DNA of 64,000 bases from positions 1,116,001-1,180,000 of the forward strand of contig NZ_JAYKZX010000003.1 of NCBI RefSeq assembly GCF_035989265.1, in the 5' to 3' direction. A program made the translations under genes and the position numbers. A model generated the notes under the pieces. The model was not told the DNA's origin. It was given only the letters and a program-made list of their open reading frames with translations, and did not search any database. Numbering within the stretch: the stretch's first letter is position 1; each line of letters starts with the position of its first letter. This DNA is from Sphingobium sp. HWE2-09. GTDB taxonomy: Bacteria; Pseudomonadota; Alphaproteobacteria; Sphingomonadales; Sphingomonadaceae. Positions 8,255 to 18,156 of the stretch are shown one piece after another.

Positions 8255-8311
8255 AATTTGCGAAGTCGTGATTTGCAAATTAGCAAATTCGCATTTGCGA
8301 AAATTGGCAAA
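8255..8311. promoter_or_regulatory. Cluster of PccR/RamB-type TTTGCAAA sites
   Basis: Five matches to a TTTGCAAA core in 57 bases: TTTGCGAA (8257-8264), TTTGCAAA (8272-8279), TTAGCAAA (8280-8287), TTTGCGAA (8294-8301) and TTGGCAAA (8304-8311). Within it GCAAAT-N4-ATTTGC (8283-8298) is a perfect dyad. The cluster lies about 56-112 bases before the pccB start and between divergent pccR and pccB, so it is the likely binding region for PccR. PccR of Rhodobacter is reported to bind paired TTTGCAAA boxes; the correspondence here is my inference. Confidence 0.75.
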
Positions 8312-8366
8312 GATGGGAAGAGGGACGCTATAAGACGTCCGCGCCATAACCGGAGAAACCTGATCC

Positions 8367-9899
8367 ATGTCGAAACTCGCCATCATCGAACAGCTCGAAG
8401 CCAAGCGCGAAGGCGCGCGGATGGGCGGCGGGCAGCGCCGCATCGATGCGCAGCACGCCAAGGGCAAGCTGACCGCGCGCGAGCGGCTGGACGTGCTGCT
8501 GGACGAGGACAGCTTCGAAGAGCTGGACATGTATGTCGAGCATAACTGCGTCGATTTCGGCATGGACGAAGCGCATATTCCGGGCGATGGCGTGGTCACC
8601 GGATCGGGCACGATCAACGGGCGGCTGGTGTTCGTGTTCAGCCAGGATTTCACCGTCTATGGCGGCGCGGTGTCGGAACGGCACGCGATGAAAATCTGCA
8701 AGATCATGGACATGGCGCTGAAGGTCGGCGCGCCGGTGATCGGCCTCAACGACAGCGGCGGCGCGCGCATTCAGGAAGGCGTGGCGTCGCTGGGCGGCTA
8801 TGCGGAGATTTTCCAGCGCAACGTGCTGGCGTCCGGCGTGGTGCCGCAGATCAGCGTGATCATGGGGCCATGCGCGGGCGGCGCGGTCTATTCGCCCGCG
8901 ATGACCGACTTCATCTTCATGGTGAAGGACAGCAGCTTCATGTTCGTGACCGGGCCGGATGTGGTCAAGACGGTGACGAACGAGGTGGTCACGCAGGAAG
9001 AACTGGGCGGTGCGGTGACGCATACGACCAAATCGGGCGTGGCGGACGTAGCGTTCGAGAATGATGTCGAGGCGCTGCTGGCGGTGCGCGATTTCGTGGA
9101 TTTCCTGCCTGCGTCCAACAAGGAGCCGGTGCCGGAACGGCCGAGCGCGGATGCGTGGGACCGGATCGAACCGAGCCTGGACACGCTGATCCCGGCCAAT
9201 GCTAACCAGCCCTATGATATGCATGAACTGATCCGCAAGGTGGTGGACGAGGGCGATTTCTTCGAGGTCCAGCCCGCCCATGCCGGGAACATCCTGTGCG
9301 GCTTTGGCCGGGTCGAGGGTAAGACAGTGGGCATCATCGCCAACCAGCCGATGGTGCTGGCGGGCGTGCTGGACATCAATTCATCGAAGAAGGCGGGTCG
9401 GTTCGTGCGTTTCTGCGACGCGTTCGAGATTCCGATCGTGACCTTCGTGGATGTGCCGGGCTTCCTGCCGGGCACCGCGCAGGAGCATAGCGGCATCATT
9501 AAACATGGCGCGAAACTGCTGTTCGCCTATGCCGAAGCAACCGTGCCCAAGATCACCGTCATTACGCGCAAGGCCTATGGCGGGGCGTATGACGTGATGT
9601 CGTCCAAGCATCTGCGCGGCGATTTGAACTATGCGTGGCCGACCGCCGAGATCGCGGTGATGGGCGCGAAGGGCGCGGTGGAGATCATCTTCCGCGGCAA
9701 GACCGCGGACGAGATCGCGGCGCGGACGGCGGAATATGAGGCGCGCTTCGCCAATCCGTTCGTGGCGGCGAGCAAGGGCTTTATCGACGAGGTGATCCAG
9801 CCGCATTCGACGCGCAAGCGGATCGCGCTGGGGCTGCGCAAGCTGCGCGGCAAGGCGCTGGAAAATCCGTGGAAGAAGCATGACAATATTCCGCTTTGA
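8367..9899 (+). CDS. pccB: Propionyl-CoA carboxylase beta subunit (carboxyltransferase)
   Basis: Carboxyltransferase subunit of the biotin enzyme that converts propionyl-CoA to (S)-methylmalonyl-CoA, working with the PccA subunit encoded at 14092-16092. The 510-residue protein has the crotonase-like N- and C-terminal halves of acyl-CoA carboxylases, with [30 protein letters not shown] near residue 75, [16 protein letters not shown] near 168, and [25 protein letters not shown] near 365. Length and motifs fit PccB rather than AccD. It heads the propionate cluster, divergent from pccR, with a site cluster in its promoter. A paired palindrome separates it from the epimerase gene. Confidence 0.95.
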   Translation: MSKLAIIEQLEAKREGARMGGGQRRIDAQHAKGKLTARERLDVLLDEDSFEELDMYVEHNCVDFGMDEAHIPGDGVVTGSGTINGRLVFVFSQDFTVYGGAVSERHAMKICKIMDMALKVGAPVIGLNDSGGARIQEGVASLGGYAEIFQRNVLASGVVPQISVIMGPCAGGAVYSPAMTDFIFMVKDSSFMFVTGPDVVKTVTNEVVTQEELGGAVTHTTKSGVADVAFENDVEALLAVRDFVDFLPASNKEPVPERPSADAWDRIEPSLDTLIPANANQPYDMHELIRKVVDEGDFFEVQPAHAGNILCGFGRVEGKTVGIIANQPMVLAGVLDINSSKKAGRFVRFCDAFEIPIVTFVDVPGFLPGTAQEHSGIIKHGAKLLFAYAEATVPKITVITRKAYGGAYDVMSSKHLRGDLNYAWPTAEIAVMGAKGAVEIIFRGKTADEIAARTAEYEARFANPFVAASKGFIDEVIQPHSTRKRIALGLRKLRGKALENPWKKHDNIPL

Positions 9900-9911
9900 C
9901 GGGCCGAAGGA

Positions 9912-9996
9912 TCGTCATCCCAGCGAAGGCTGGGATCGCGTGCAGCCAAGTCAGGCCATGACGCCTGAGACCCCAGCCTTCGCTGGGGTGACGGAT
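9912..9996. repeat. Paired palindrome, GTCATCCCAGCGAAGGCTGGG family
   Basis: Left arm CGTCATCCCAGCGAAGGCTGG and right arm CCCCAGCCTTCGCTGGGGTGACG, each itself a hairpin, separated by about 35 bases, between pccB and the epimerase gene. Because it lies inside what looks like one operon it may tune mRNA processing or partial termination rather than end the transcript. Confidence 0.75.
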
Positions 9997-10008
9997 TAGG
10001 AAAGCGAT

Positions 10009-10463
10009 ATGAAACTTGGTCGGCTCAATCATATCGGCGTCGCCACGCCCAGCCTGGAAAAGAGCATCGCTTATTATCGCGATGTGATGGGAGCGACGAT
10101 CGCGCATGAACCGTTCGACCTGCCCGCGCAGGGGGTGAAGGTGTGTTTTGTCGATACGCCGGGCGAGAATGGCCCAAATGGACCTACCGCCGGGACGCAG
10201 ATCGAGCTGATCGAACCGCTGGGTGCGGACAGTCCGATCCATGGATTTATCGCCAAGAACCCGGCCGGGGGCAGCATCATATGTGCTATGAAGTGCCCGA
10301 CATCCATGAGGCCAAGGCCTGGTTCGAGGCGAAGGGCGCGCGGGTGTTGGGCGAGCCGCGCATCGGGGCGCATGGGACGCTGATCTTCTTCGTGCATCCC
10401 AAGGATATGAACGGGGTGCTGACCGAGATTATGGAGACGCCCAAGGGCGAAACCGGACATTGA
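10009..10463 (+). pseudogene. mce: Methylmalonyl-CoA epimerase, frameshifted
   Basis: Glyoxalase-fold metalloenzyme that racemises (S)- to (R)-methylmalonyl-CoA between propionyl-CoA carboxylase and the mutase. The N-terminal half (MKLGRLNHIGVATPSLEKS to GFIAKNPAGG) and C-terminal half (QHHMCYEVPDIHEAKAWFE to the end) are in different frames. The break is at a run of five G at 10267-10271, just before the metal-binding His region; a sixth G would restore NPAGGQHHMCYEV and a normal protein of 151 residues. Expected metal ligands are present in the two pieces (HIGVA, ELIEP, HHMCYEV, LTEI). As written, the first frame ends at 10383. Since this step is needed for the pathway, a sequencing error is at least as likely as a real mutation. 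Confidence 0.88.
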
Positions 10464-10467
10464 TTTC

Positions 10468-10553
10468 GTCGTGCCGGACTTGATCCGGCATCCCGCTTTT
10501 TCAGACGGCGGGATGAAGACAGCGGGACCCCGGCTCAAGTCCGGGGTGACGAC
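10468..10553. repeat. Paired palindrome, CCGGACTTGATCCGG family
   Basis: GTCGTGCCGGACTTGATCCGG and the mirror-type arm CCGGCTCAAGTCCGGGGTGACGAC flank about 40 bases containing an inner CCCGCTTT...GCGGG dyad. It lies between the epimerase and mutase genes. The same family occurs at 13753-13844. Confidence 0.75.
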
Positions 10554-10570
10554 AGGGTAGGATAGAACGA

Positions 10571-12724
10571 ATGACCGAGAAGCCGACACTGGACCAGTGG
10601 GCCGCCGCTGCCGCGAAGGAAGTGAAGGGCAAGGATTTGACGTGGGAGACCCCGGAGGGGATCGCCGTCAAGCCGCTTTACACGGCCGACGACGTGACGG
10701 TCGATCCGGGTCTGCCGGGCTTTGCGCCGTTCACGCGCGGGGTGCGAGCGTCCATGTATGCGGGGCGGCCGTGGACGGTGCGGCAATATGCGGGCTTTTC
10801 GACGGCGGAGGAATCCAACGCCTTCTATCGGCGCAATCTGGCGGCGGGGCAGAAGGGGCTGAGCGTCGCGTTCGACCTCGCCACCCATCGCGGTTATGAC
10901 AGCGACCATCCGCGCGTCACCGGCGACGTGGGCAAGGCAGGCGTGGCGATCGACACGATCGAGGATATGAAGATCCTGTTCGACGGGATTCCGCTCGACA
11001 AGATGTCGGTATCCATGACGATGAACGGTGCGGTGATCCCGATCCTGGCCTTCTTCATCGTGGCGGGCGAAGAGCAGGGCGTCGATCGCAAGCTGCTCGA
11101 CGGGACCATCCAGAACGACATCCTCAAGGAGTTCATGGTCCGCAACACCTATATCTACCCGCCCGAACCGTCGATGCGGATCATCAGCGACATTTTCGGC
11201 TACACGTCGCGCGAGATGCCCAAGTTCAACAGCATCTCCATTTCCGGCTATCATATGCAGGAAGCGGGCGCGACGCAGGTGCAGGAACTGGCCTTCACCA
11301 TCGCGGACGGCATGGAATATGTGAAATATGGCGTGGCGAGTGGCCTCGACATCGACAAGTTCGCCGGGCGGCTGAGCTTCTTCTTCGCGATCGGCATGAA
11401 CTTCTTCATGGAGATCGCCAAGCTGCGCGCGGCGCGGGTGTTGTGGCACCGGGCGATGACGACGCTGGGCGCGCAGGACGAACGGTCCAAGATGCTGCGC
11501 ACCCATTGCCAGACGTCGGGCGTGTCGCTGACCGAGCAAGACCCGTACAACAACGTCATGCGCACCACGATCGAGGCGATGGCCGCGATGCTGGGCGGCA
11601 CGCAATCGCTGCACACCAATGCGCTGGATGAGGCGATCGCGTTGCCCACCGATTTTTCCGCCCGGATCGCGCGCAATACGCAGATCGTGATCCAGGAAGA
11701 AACCGGCATGACCAAGGTGGTCGATCCGCTGGGCGGCTCCTATTATGTCGAGGCGCTGACCCAGGAACTGGTCGATGCGGCGCAAGCCATCATCGACAAG
11801 GTGCAGGCCGATGGCGGCATGGCGAAGGCCGTGGCGGCCGGCTGGCCCAAGGCGATGATCGAAACGGCGGCGGCGGCGCGACAGGCGCGCGTGGACCGCG
11901 GCGACGATGTGATCGTGGGCGTCAACAAATATCGGCTGGCGAACGAGGATCTGCTCGAAACGCTGGACATCGACAATGCCAAGGTGCGCGAAGGCCAGAT
12001 TGCCCGGATCAACCGGGTGAAGGCGGAGCGCGACGATGCGGCGTGCCAGGCGGCATTGCAGGCGTTGCGCGATGGCGCGGCGGCGCCCGCGAGCATCGAG
12101 AACAACCTGTTGGCCCTGGCTGTCGAATGCGCGCGGGCGCGGGCGACGCTGGGCGAGATTTCTTCCGCGATGGAGGAGAGCTTCGACCGTTATGGCACGC
12201 AGCCGACGCCGGTGAAGGGCGTCTATGGCGCGCCTTATGCAGGCGATAGCCGCTGGCAACAGGTTCTTGACGGCGTGCAGGCCGTCGAGCGGCGCCTCGG
12301 TCGCAAGCCCAAATTGCTCGTCGCCAAGATGGGGCAGGATGGGCACGACCGGGGCGCCAATATCATCGCATCGGCCTTTGGCGATATGGGGTTTGACGTC
12401 GTGTCCGGGCCGCTGTTCCAGACGCCCGATGAAACGGTGGTGCTGGCGTTGCAGAGCGATGTCGATGTGGTGGGTGCGTCGTCGCTGGCGGCGGGGCACA
12501 AGACGCTGATCCCCGAACTGGTCGCCAAGCTGCGCGAGGCGGGGCGGACGGACATCAAGGTGATCGCGGGCGGCGTCATCCCGCCGCAGGATTACGACTT
12601 CCTTCGTGACGCGGGGGTTCAGGGCATTTATGGACCGGGGTCCAACGTCGTGGAGTGCGCCGCCGATGTGCTGCGCCTGCTCGGCCACAACATGCCCCCT
12701 GCAGGGATCGAGGAAGCTGCGTAA
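10571..12724 (+). CDS. scpA: Methylmalonyl-CoA mutase, full-length single-chain form
   Basis: Adenosylcobalamin-dependent mutase that converts (R)-methylmalonyl-CoA to succinyl-CoA, feeding the TCA cycle. The 717-residue protein has the TIM-barrel catalytic domain ([23 protein letters not shown] near residue 153; [19 protein letters not shown] near 345). A C-terminal B12-binding domain carries the DxHxxG motif in [10 protein letters not shown], with His592 as the expected cobalt ligand. Both parts are present, so this is the homodimeric type without a separate small subunit. No MeaB-type GTPase chaperone gene is in the window. Its TAA stop overlaps the bioB start by one base (TAATG), indicating translational coupling. 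Confidence 0.95.
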   Translation: MTEKPTLDQWAAAAAKEVKGKDLTWETPEGIAVKPLYTADDVTVDPGLPGFAPFTRGVRASMYAGRPWTVRQYAGFSTAEESNAFYRRNLAAGQKGLSVAFDLATHRGYDSDHPRVTGDVGKAGVAIDTIEDMKILFDGIPLDKMSVSMTMNGAVIPILAFFIVAGEEQGVDRKLLDGTIQNDILKEFMVRNTYIYPPEPSMRIISDIFGYTSREMPKFNSISISGYHMQEAGATQVQELAFTIADGMEYVKYGVASGLDIDKFAGRLSFFFAIGMNFFMEIAKLRAARVLWHRAMTTLGAQDERSKMLRTHCQTSGVSLTEQDPYNNVMRTTIEAMAAMLGGTQSLHTNALDEAIALPTDFSARIARNTQIVIQEETGMTKVVDPLGGSYYVEALTQELVDAAQAIIDKVQADGGMAKAVAAGWPKAMIETAAAARQARVDRGDDVIVGVNKYRLANEDLLETLDIDNAKVREGQIARINRVKAERDDAACQAALQALRDGAAAPASIENNLLALAVECARARATLGEISSAMEESFDRYGTQPTPVKGVYGAPYAGDSRWQQVLDGVQAVERRLGRKPKLLVAKMGQDGHDRGANIIASAFGDMGFDVVSGPLFQTPDETVVLALQSDVDVVGASSLAAGHKTLIPELVAKLREAGRTDIKVIAGGVIPPQDYDFLRDAGVQGIYGPGSNVVECAADVLRLLGHNMPPAGIEEAA

Positions 12725-13737
12725 TGACCACCCCGTCCACCCTTACCGCCCGCACCGACTGGACCCGCGAAGACATCGCTGCGCTGTTCGACCTGCCGTT
12801 CAACGATCTGATGTTCGAGGCGCAGTCGATCCATCGCGCGAATTTCCCGCGCAATGAGGTGCAGCTGTCGACTTTGCTGTCGATCAAGACCGGCGGGTGC
12901 CCGGAGGATTGCGGCTATTGCAACCAGTCGGCTTCGGCGGAAAGCGGCTTGAAGGCTGAAAAGCTGATGAGCGTGCAGGCGGTGATGCAGGCGGCGGCGC
13001 AGGCGAAGGACGCCGGGTCTTCGCGCTTCTGCATGGGTGCGGCGTGGCGTAACCCCAAGGAGCGGGACATGCCCGCCATCGTCCAGATGGTGCAGGGCGT
13101 GCGCCAGATGGGCATGGAAACCTGCATGACGCTAGGGATGCTGAGCGAAGGGCAGGCGAAGACCTTGGCCGATGCGGGGTTGGATTATTACAACCATAAT
13201 ATCGACACCTCGCCCGAACATTATGAGAAGGTGATCACGACGCGGACGTTCGACGACCGGCTGGAAACGCTGGAGAATGTCCGTAATTCGGGGATCAACG
13301 TCTGTTCCGGCGGGATCGTGGGCATGGGCGAGACGCGCGAGGATCGGGTCGGCTTCCTGCATGCGCTGGCGGTGTTGCCGCAACATCCGCAGAGCGTGCC
13401 GATCAACGCGCTGGTGCCGGTGAAGGGCACGGTGCTGGGCGATATGCTGGCTGATACGCCTTTGGCTAAGATCGATGAGATCGAATTTGTGCGGACGGTG
13501 GCGGTCGCGCGGATCGTGATGCCGGAGTCGATGGTGCGGTTGTCGGCGGGGCGCGAGAGCATGTCGGATGCGTGCCAGGCTTTGTGCTTCATGGCGGGTG
13601 CGAACAGCATCTTTACCGGGGACAAGCTGCTGACCACGGCGAATGCGGGCGACAATGCGGATGCGGCTCTGTTTGCTAAGCTGGGCGTAGTGCCGATGCA
13701 GGCTGAGGTGAAGGTTGCGATGGAGGCGGCTGAGTGA
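12724..13737 (+). CDS. bioB: Biotin synthase
   Basis: Radical SAM enzyme that inserts sulfur into dethiobiotin in the last step of biotin synthesis. The 337-residue protein has the [4Fe-4S]-SAM motif Cys59-Cys63-Cys66 ([10 protein letters not shown]) and typical blocks [25 protein letters not shown] and SAGRESMSD. The ATG at 12724 is used because it overlaps the mutase stop by one base and matches family N termini; an earlier in-frame ATG lies inside the mutase gene. Its place between the mutase and pccA genes fits a supply role, since PccA needs covalently bound biotin. No other biotin-pathway gene is in the window. Confidence 0.95.
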   Translation: MTTPSTLTARTDWTREDIAALFDLPFNDLMFEAQSIHRANFPRNEVQLSTLLSIKTGGCPEDCGYCNQSASAESGLKAEKLMSVQAVMQAAAQAKDAGSSRFCMGAAWRNPKERDMPAIVQMVQGVRQMGMETCMTLGMLSEGQAKTLADAGLDYYNHNIDTSPEHYEKVITTRTFDDRLETLENVRNSGINVCSGGIVGMGETREDRVGFLHALAVLPQHPQSVPINALVPVKGTVLGDMLADTPLAKIDEIEFVRTVAVARIVMPESMVRLSAGRESMSDACQALCFMAGANSIFTGDKLLTTANAGDNADAALFAKLGVVPMQAEVKVAMEAAE

Positions 13738-13752
13738 GTTTCTCTCCCACCT

Positions 13753-13844
13753 TCGTCACCCCGGACTTGATCCGGGGTCTCGCTGTTCTTCTGGCGCGGT
13801 GTTGGAAGAAAGCGGGATGCCGGATCAAGTCCGGCATGACGATA
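13753..13844. repeat. Paired palindrome, CCGGACTTGATCCGG family
   Basis: CGTCACCCCGGACTTGATCCGG and its counterpart GCCGGATCAAGTCCGGCATGACG, about 45 bases apart, between bioB and the small membrane-protein gene. Second copy of the family seen at 10468-10553. Confidence 0.75.
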
Positions 13845-13867
13845 GTGGACAGGTGTGAAGTGCAATT

Positions 13868-14092
13868 ATGCGATTGATTGGCAGGGTAGTTCTAATCCTT
13901 GTTTTTGGATCGCTTCTGAATGCTGCAATTGCGTTTGTTTCCGGCATGTTTTGGTGGGGGCAATGCCTCCTCTTTGAACGTGGTCGCGATCCCTATTGGT
14001 GCCGGTTTCTGCCGGTATTTTTGTTTATCTTATGGGTGACCTGTCTTGCTCTGGCAGCATGGGTTATCCGCCGACTAGGAAAGCGTGCATAA
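13868..14092 (+). CDS. Small two-helix membrane protein of unknown function
   Basis: 74-residue protein with two predicted membrane helices (about residues 5-27 and 45-67), a short loop WWGQCLLFERGRDPYWCRF containing two Cys, and a positively charged C terminus (RRLGKRA). I do not recognise a family. The gene is visibly richer in A/T than its neighbours. Its TAA stop overlaps the pccA start by one base (TAATG), the same arrangement as mutase/bioB, so it is probably translated and co-expressed with pccA. No ribosome-binding site of classical form is obvious before its ATG. A role linked to propionate or membrane lipids is possible but unsupported. Confidence 0.6.
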   Translation: MRLIGRVVLILVFGSLLNAAIAFVSGMFWWGQCLLFERGRDPYWCRFLPVFLFILWVTCLALAAWVIRRLGKRA

Positions 14093-16092
14093 TGCCAATC
14101 ACCAAGATCCTGATCGCGAACCGTGGCGAGATTGCGTGTCGTGTCATGCGCACGGCCAAGAAGATGGGCATCAAGACCGTCGCGGTCTATTCCGATGCCG
14201 ATGCGCGGGCGCCGCATGTGCTGATGGCGGATGAGGCGGTGCATATCGGCCCTTCGCCCGCGGCGCAGTCCTATCTGATCGCCGACAAGATCATTGCGGC
14301 GTGCAAGCAGACCGGCGCGGATGCGGTGCATCCGGGCTATGGTTTCCTGTCGGAACGCGAGAGTTTCCGCAAGGCGCTGGACGCGGAGGGGATCATCTTC
14401 GTCGGACCGCCCGCCAATGCGATCGCGGCGATGGGCGACAAGATCGAGTCCAAGAAGCTGGCGCTGGAAGCGGGCGTCAACGTCGTGCCGGGCTTCGTCG
14501 GCGTGATCGACGATACCGAACATGCCGTGCGCATCTCGAACGAGATCGGCTATCCGGTGATGATGAAGGCGTCGGCGGGCGGCGGCGGCAAGGGGATGCG
14601 GCTCGCCTATTCCGAGCAGGATGTCCGCGAAGGCTTCGAGGCGACCAAGCGCGAAGGGCTGGCCAGCTTCGGCGACGACCGAGTGTTCATCGAGAAGTTC
14701 ATCGAAAGCCCGCGCCATATCGAAATTCAGGTGCTGGGCGACCAGCATGGCAATATCGTGTACCTCAACGAACGCGAATGTTCGATCCAGCGCCGCCACC
14801 AGAAGGTGGTCGAGGAAGCGCCGTCGCCCTTCGTGTCGCCGGAGATGCGCAAGAAGATGGGCGAGCAGTGCGTCGCTCTAGCCCGCGCGGTCGGCTATTT
14901 CAGCGCGGGGACGGTCGAACTGATCGTGTCGGGCGAGGACAAGACCGGGGACGGTTTCTACTTCCTGGAAATGAACACCCGGTTGCAGGTCGAGCATCCC
15001 GTCACCGAGGAAATCACCGGCGTCGATCTGGTCGAGCAGATGATCCGTGTCGCCAATGGCGAGGCGCTGTCGTTCGGACAGGCGGACGTGAAGATCAACG
15101 GCTGGGCGATCGAGAACCGCGTCTATGCCGAAGACCCCTATCGCGGTTTCCTGCCGTCCACCGGTCGGCTGATCCGCTATAATCCGCCGGAAACCGGCGC
15201 GGATGAAAGCGGCGCGCTGATCCGCGTCGATGACGGCGTGGAAGAGGGCGGCGAAGTGTCTATGTTCTACGACCCGATGATCGCCAAGCTGATCACCTGG
15301 GCGCCGACGCGGCTGGAGGCGATCGACAAGCAGATCGAGGCGCTCGACAAGTTCGAGATCGAGGGGCCGGGGCATAATATCGATTTCGTATCCGCGCTGA
15401 TGCAGCATGAACGGTTCCGGTCGGGCAATATCACGACCGGCTTTATCGCGGAGGAATATCCCGACGGGTTCCAAGGCGCGCCTGCGTCGCCGGAATTGCT
15501 CAAGCGGCTGTCGGCGATCGGGGCGTTTGCCGCGATGGCACAGGCGGATCGGGCGCGGCGGATCGAAGGGCAACTAGGCAAGCGCCTGGCCCCGCCGACC
15601 GACTGGCAGGTCAAGATTGGCGACGCCATTCATGATGTCGTGATCGATGGCGATGAAGTGACGGTCGATGGCGATGCGATCGACATGGCGCTGGAATATA
15701 CGCCGGGCGATCGGCTGATCGAGGCGGAGTTTGGCGACGATGATCTGGCGGTGCGGATCGCGCCGGTGCGGTCGGGCTTTGTGCTGACGGCGCATGGGGC
15801 CAGCCATAAGCTGCGCATCCTGCCGGGCCATGCCGCGCCGCACGCGCGTCATATGATCGAAAAAATCCCGCCGGACCTGTCGCGCTTCCTGATCTGCCCG
15901 ATGCCTGGCCTGCTGGTCGCGCTGCATGTGGCGGAGGGCGACAAGGTCGAGGCCGGGCAGCCGCTCGCGGTGATCGAGGCGATGAAGATGGAAAATATTC
16001 TGCGCGCGCAGAAGGCGGGTACGGTCAAGAGCGTGTCGGCGGCGCAGGGCGAAAGTCTGGCGGTGGACGCGGTGATATTGGAAATGGAATAG
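14092..16092 (+). CDS. pccA: Propionyl-CoA carboxylase alpha subunit (biotin carboxylase plus carrier)
   Basis: ATP-dependent biotin carboxylase fused to the biotin carrier, partner of PccB. The 666-residue protein begins with the biotin carboxylase N-domain (ITKILIANRGEIACRVMRTAKKMG), then the ATP-grasp segment with KASAGGGGKGMR near residue 160 and FFYFLEMNTRLQVEHPVTEE-type motif near 295. A linker/BT domain follows, ending in the carrier domain with the biotinylation site Lys632 in EAMKMEN, 35 residues from the end as is usual. The start at 14092 overlaps the preceding stop. The separate pccB at the head of the cluster completes the holoenzyme. It is followed by a palindrome and two small genes. 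Confidence 0.95.
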   Translation: MPITKILIANRGEIACRVMRTAKKMGIKTVAVYSDADARAPHVLMADEAVHIGPSPAAQSYLIADKIIAACKQTGADAVHPGYGFLSERESFRKALDAEGIIFVGPPANAIAAMGDKIESKKLALEAGVNVVPGFVGVIDDTEHAVRISNEIGYPVMMKASAGGGGKGMRLAYSEQDVREGFEATKREGLASFGDDRVFIEKFIESPRHIEIQVLGDQHGNIVYLNERECSIQRRHQKVVEEAPSPFVSPEMRKKMGEQCVALARAVGYFSAGTVELIVSGEDKTGDGFYFLEMNTRLQVEHPVTEEITGVDLVEQMIRVANGEALSFGQADVKINGWAIENRVYAEDPYRGFLPSTGRLIRYNPPETGADESGALIRVDDGVEEGGEVSMFYDPMIAKLITWAPTRLEAIDKQIEALDKFEIEGPGHNIDFVSALMQHERFRSGNITTGFIAEEYPDGFQGAPASPELLKRLSAIGAFAAMAQADRARRIEGQLGKRLAPPTDWQVKIGDAIHDVVIDGDEVTVDGDAIDMALEYTPGDRLIEAEFGDDDLAVRIAPVRSGFVLTAHGASHKLRILPGHAAPHARHMIEKIPPDLSRFLICPMPGLLVALHVAEGDKVEAGQPLAVIEAMKMENILRAQKAGTVKSVSAAQGESLAVDAVILEME

Positions 16093-16100
16093 CGATGTCG

Positions 16101-16175
16101 TTCTCCGGCGAAAGCCGGAGTCCAGGGTCATGCGCGCGGCGTCTGGACCCCTGGGCTCCGGCTTTCGCCGGAGAA
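16101..16175. repeat. Paired palindrome, TTCTCCGGCGAAAGCCGGAG family
   Basis: Left arm TTCTCCGGCGAAAGCCGGAG (16101-16120) and its exact mirror CTCCGGCTTTCGCCGGAGAA (16156-16175), with an inner CCAGGGTC...GACCCCTGG dyad. It directly follows pccA and probably marks a partial or full end of the propionate transcript. Confidence 0.75.
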
Positions 16176-16197
16176 CTGTTTTGGCTAGGGAAGGGTC

Positions 16198-16569
16198 ATG
16201 CACCTCTCCCACGACCCCGCTGCCACCGCGGCACCCATGATCAACTTCGACGATTTCCTGAAGGTGGATATTCGCGTCGGTACGATCCTGTCGGCCGACG
16301 CCTATCCCGAGGCGCGCAAGCCGGCCTATAAGCTATTGATCGATTTCGGCCCGGGGATCGGGCAGAAGCGGTCGGCGGCGCAAATCACCGATCATTATGC
16401 TTTGGAAGACTTGCCCGGGCGGCAGGTGGCGGCTGTGGTCAATTTTCCGCCGCGCCAGATTGGGAAATTTATGTCGGAGGTTTTGACGTTGGGCTTTGCC
16501 GATGCGGCGGGCGCGGTGGTGCTGATGGCGCCGGACGGTCCGGTTCCGAACGGAGCGCGGTTGTGCTGA
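16198..16569 (+). CDS. csaA: CsaA-like tRNA-binding domain protein
   Basis: 123-residue protein consisting of a single tRNA-binding (OB-fold) domain of the CsaA/YgjH type: [35 protein letters not shown], then [33 protein letters not shown], and a C-terminal [16 protein letters not shown] strand. Bacillus CsaA is described as a chaperone with SecA-interacting export activity, while homologous domains bind tRNA; which role applies here cannot be told. The start could also be the internal ATG at MINFDDF. It sits downstream of pccA in the same direction but after a palindrome. Confidence 0.85.
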   Translation: MHLSHDPAATAAPMINFDDFLKVDIRVGTILSADAYPEARKPAYKLLIDFGPGIGQKRSAAQITDHYALEDLPGRQVAAVVNFPPRQIGKFMSEVLTLGFADAAGAVVLMAPDGPVPNGARLC

Positions 16570-16624
16570 TGCGGGTCGCCTTGATACGCGGCAGGTTGCT
16601 CAGCCGGATCGGAAGCTGACCCTC

Positions 16625-16774
16625 ATGCCACGCGGCGTTGCCAAACGGGATTTGCCCACCAAGACCTGCCCGGTCTGCCAGCGCCCTTTTGCCTGGCGGA
16701 AGAAGTGGGAGCGGGACTGGGAGAATGTGGTTTACTGTTCCGACCGGTGCCGGGGTGGTGCCAAAAAGGGCTGA
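16625..16774 (+). CDS. DUF2256 small zinc-finger-like protein
   Basis: 49-residue protein, [18 protein letters not shown] at the N terminus, with four Cys at 15, 18, 38 and 42 (CPVC and CSDRC) and the characteristic [19 protein letters not shown] core of DUF2256. The spacing fits one zinc site. The function of the family is unknown. The gene follows the CsaA-like gene by 55 bases on the same strand and precedes a strong terminator. Confidence 0.85.
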   Translation: MPRGVAKRDLPTKTCPVCQRPFAWRKKWERDWENVVYCSDRCRGGAKKG

Positions 16775-16888
16775 TGTCGGGCTGCGTTGACGCTCGGCGT
16801 GCTGCGGTTCAGTTGCGGCGTCGGGACTGGGCCCCGGCCTTCGCCGGGGAACAGCGATCATCATCCCCCTTGGTATCAACATGAAAAA

Positions 16889-16916
16889 AGCCGCCGCTCC
16901 ATGGGGAGCGGCGGCT
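16889..16916. terminator. Bidirectional intrinsic terminator
   Basis: Perfect 12-base stem AGCCGCCGCTCC (16889-16900) and GGAGCGGCGGCT (16905-16916) with loop ATGG. It is preceded by a run of six A and followed by TTTTGTTG, so it has a U-run when read from either side. It lies between the convergent DUF2256 gene and the thiolase gene and should end both transcripts. Confidence 0.88.
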
Positions 16917-16936
16917 TTTGTTGTTTCAGCGGACGA

Positions 16937-18109
<1,173 letters not shown>

Positions 18110-18156
18110 AGCCTGATCCTCAATATCGGTGGTTGTTTTCGCAGGCGCACATAACA

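Noticed and set aside
8150..8653. N-terminal extension of the PccR-like protein to 8653
   Set aside because: It would run through the operator cluster and into pccB; the helix-turn-helix begins at 8149.
10267..10290. Programmed ribosomal frameshift in mce
   Set aside because: No slippery heptamer or stimulatory structure is visible, and family members are in one frame. A DNA or sequencing indel explains it better.
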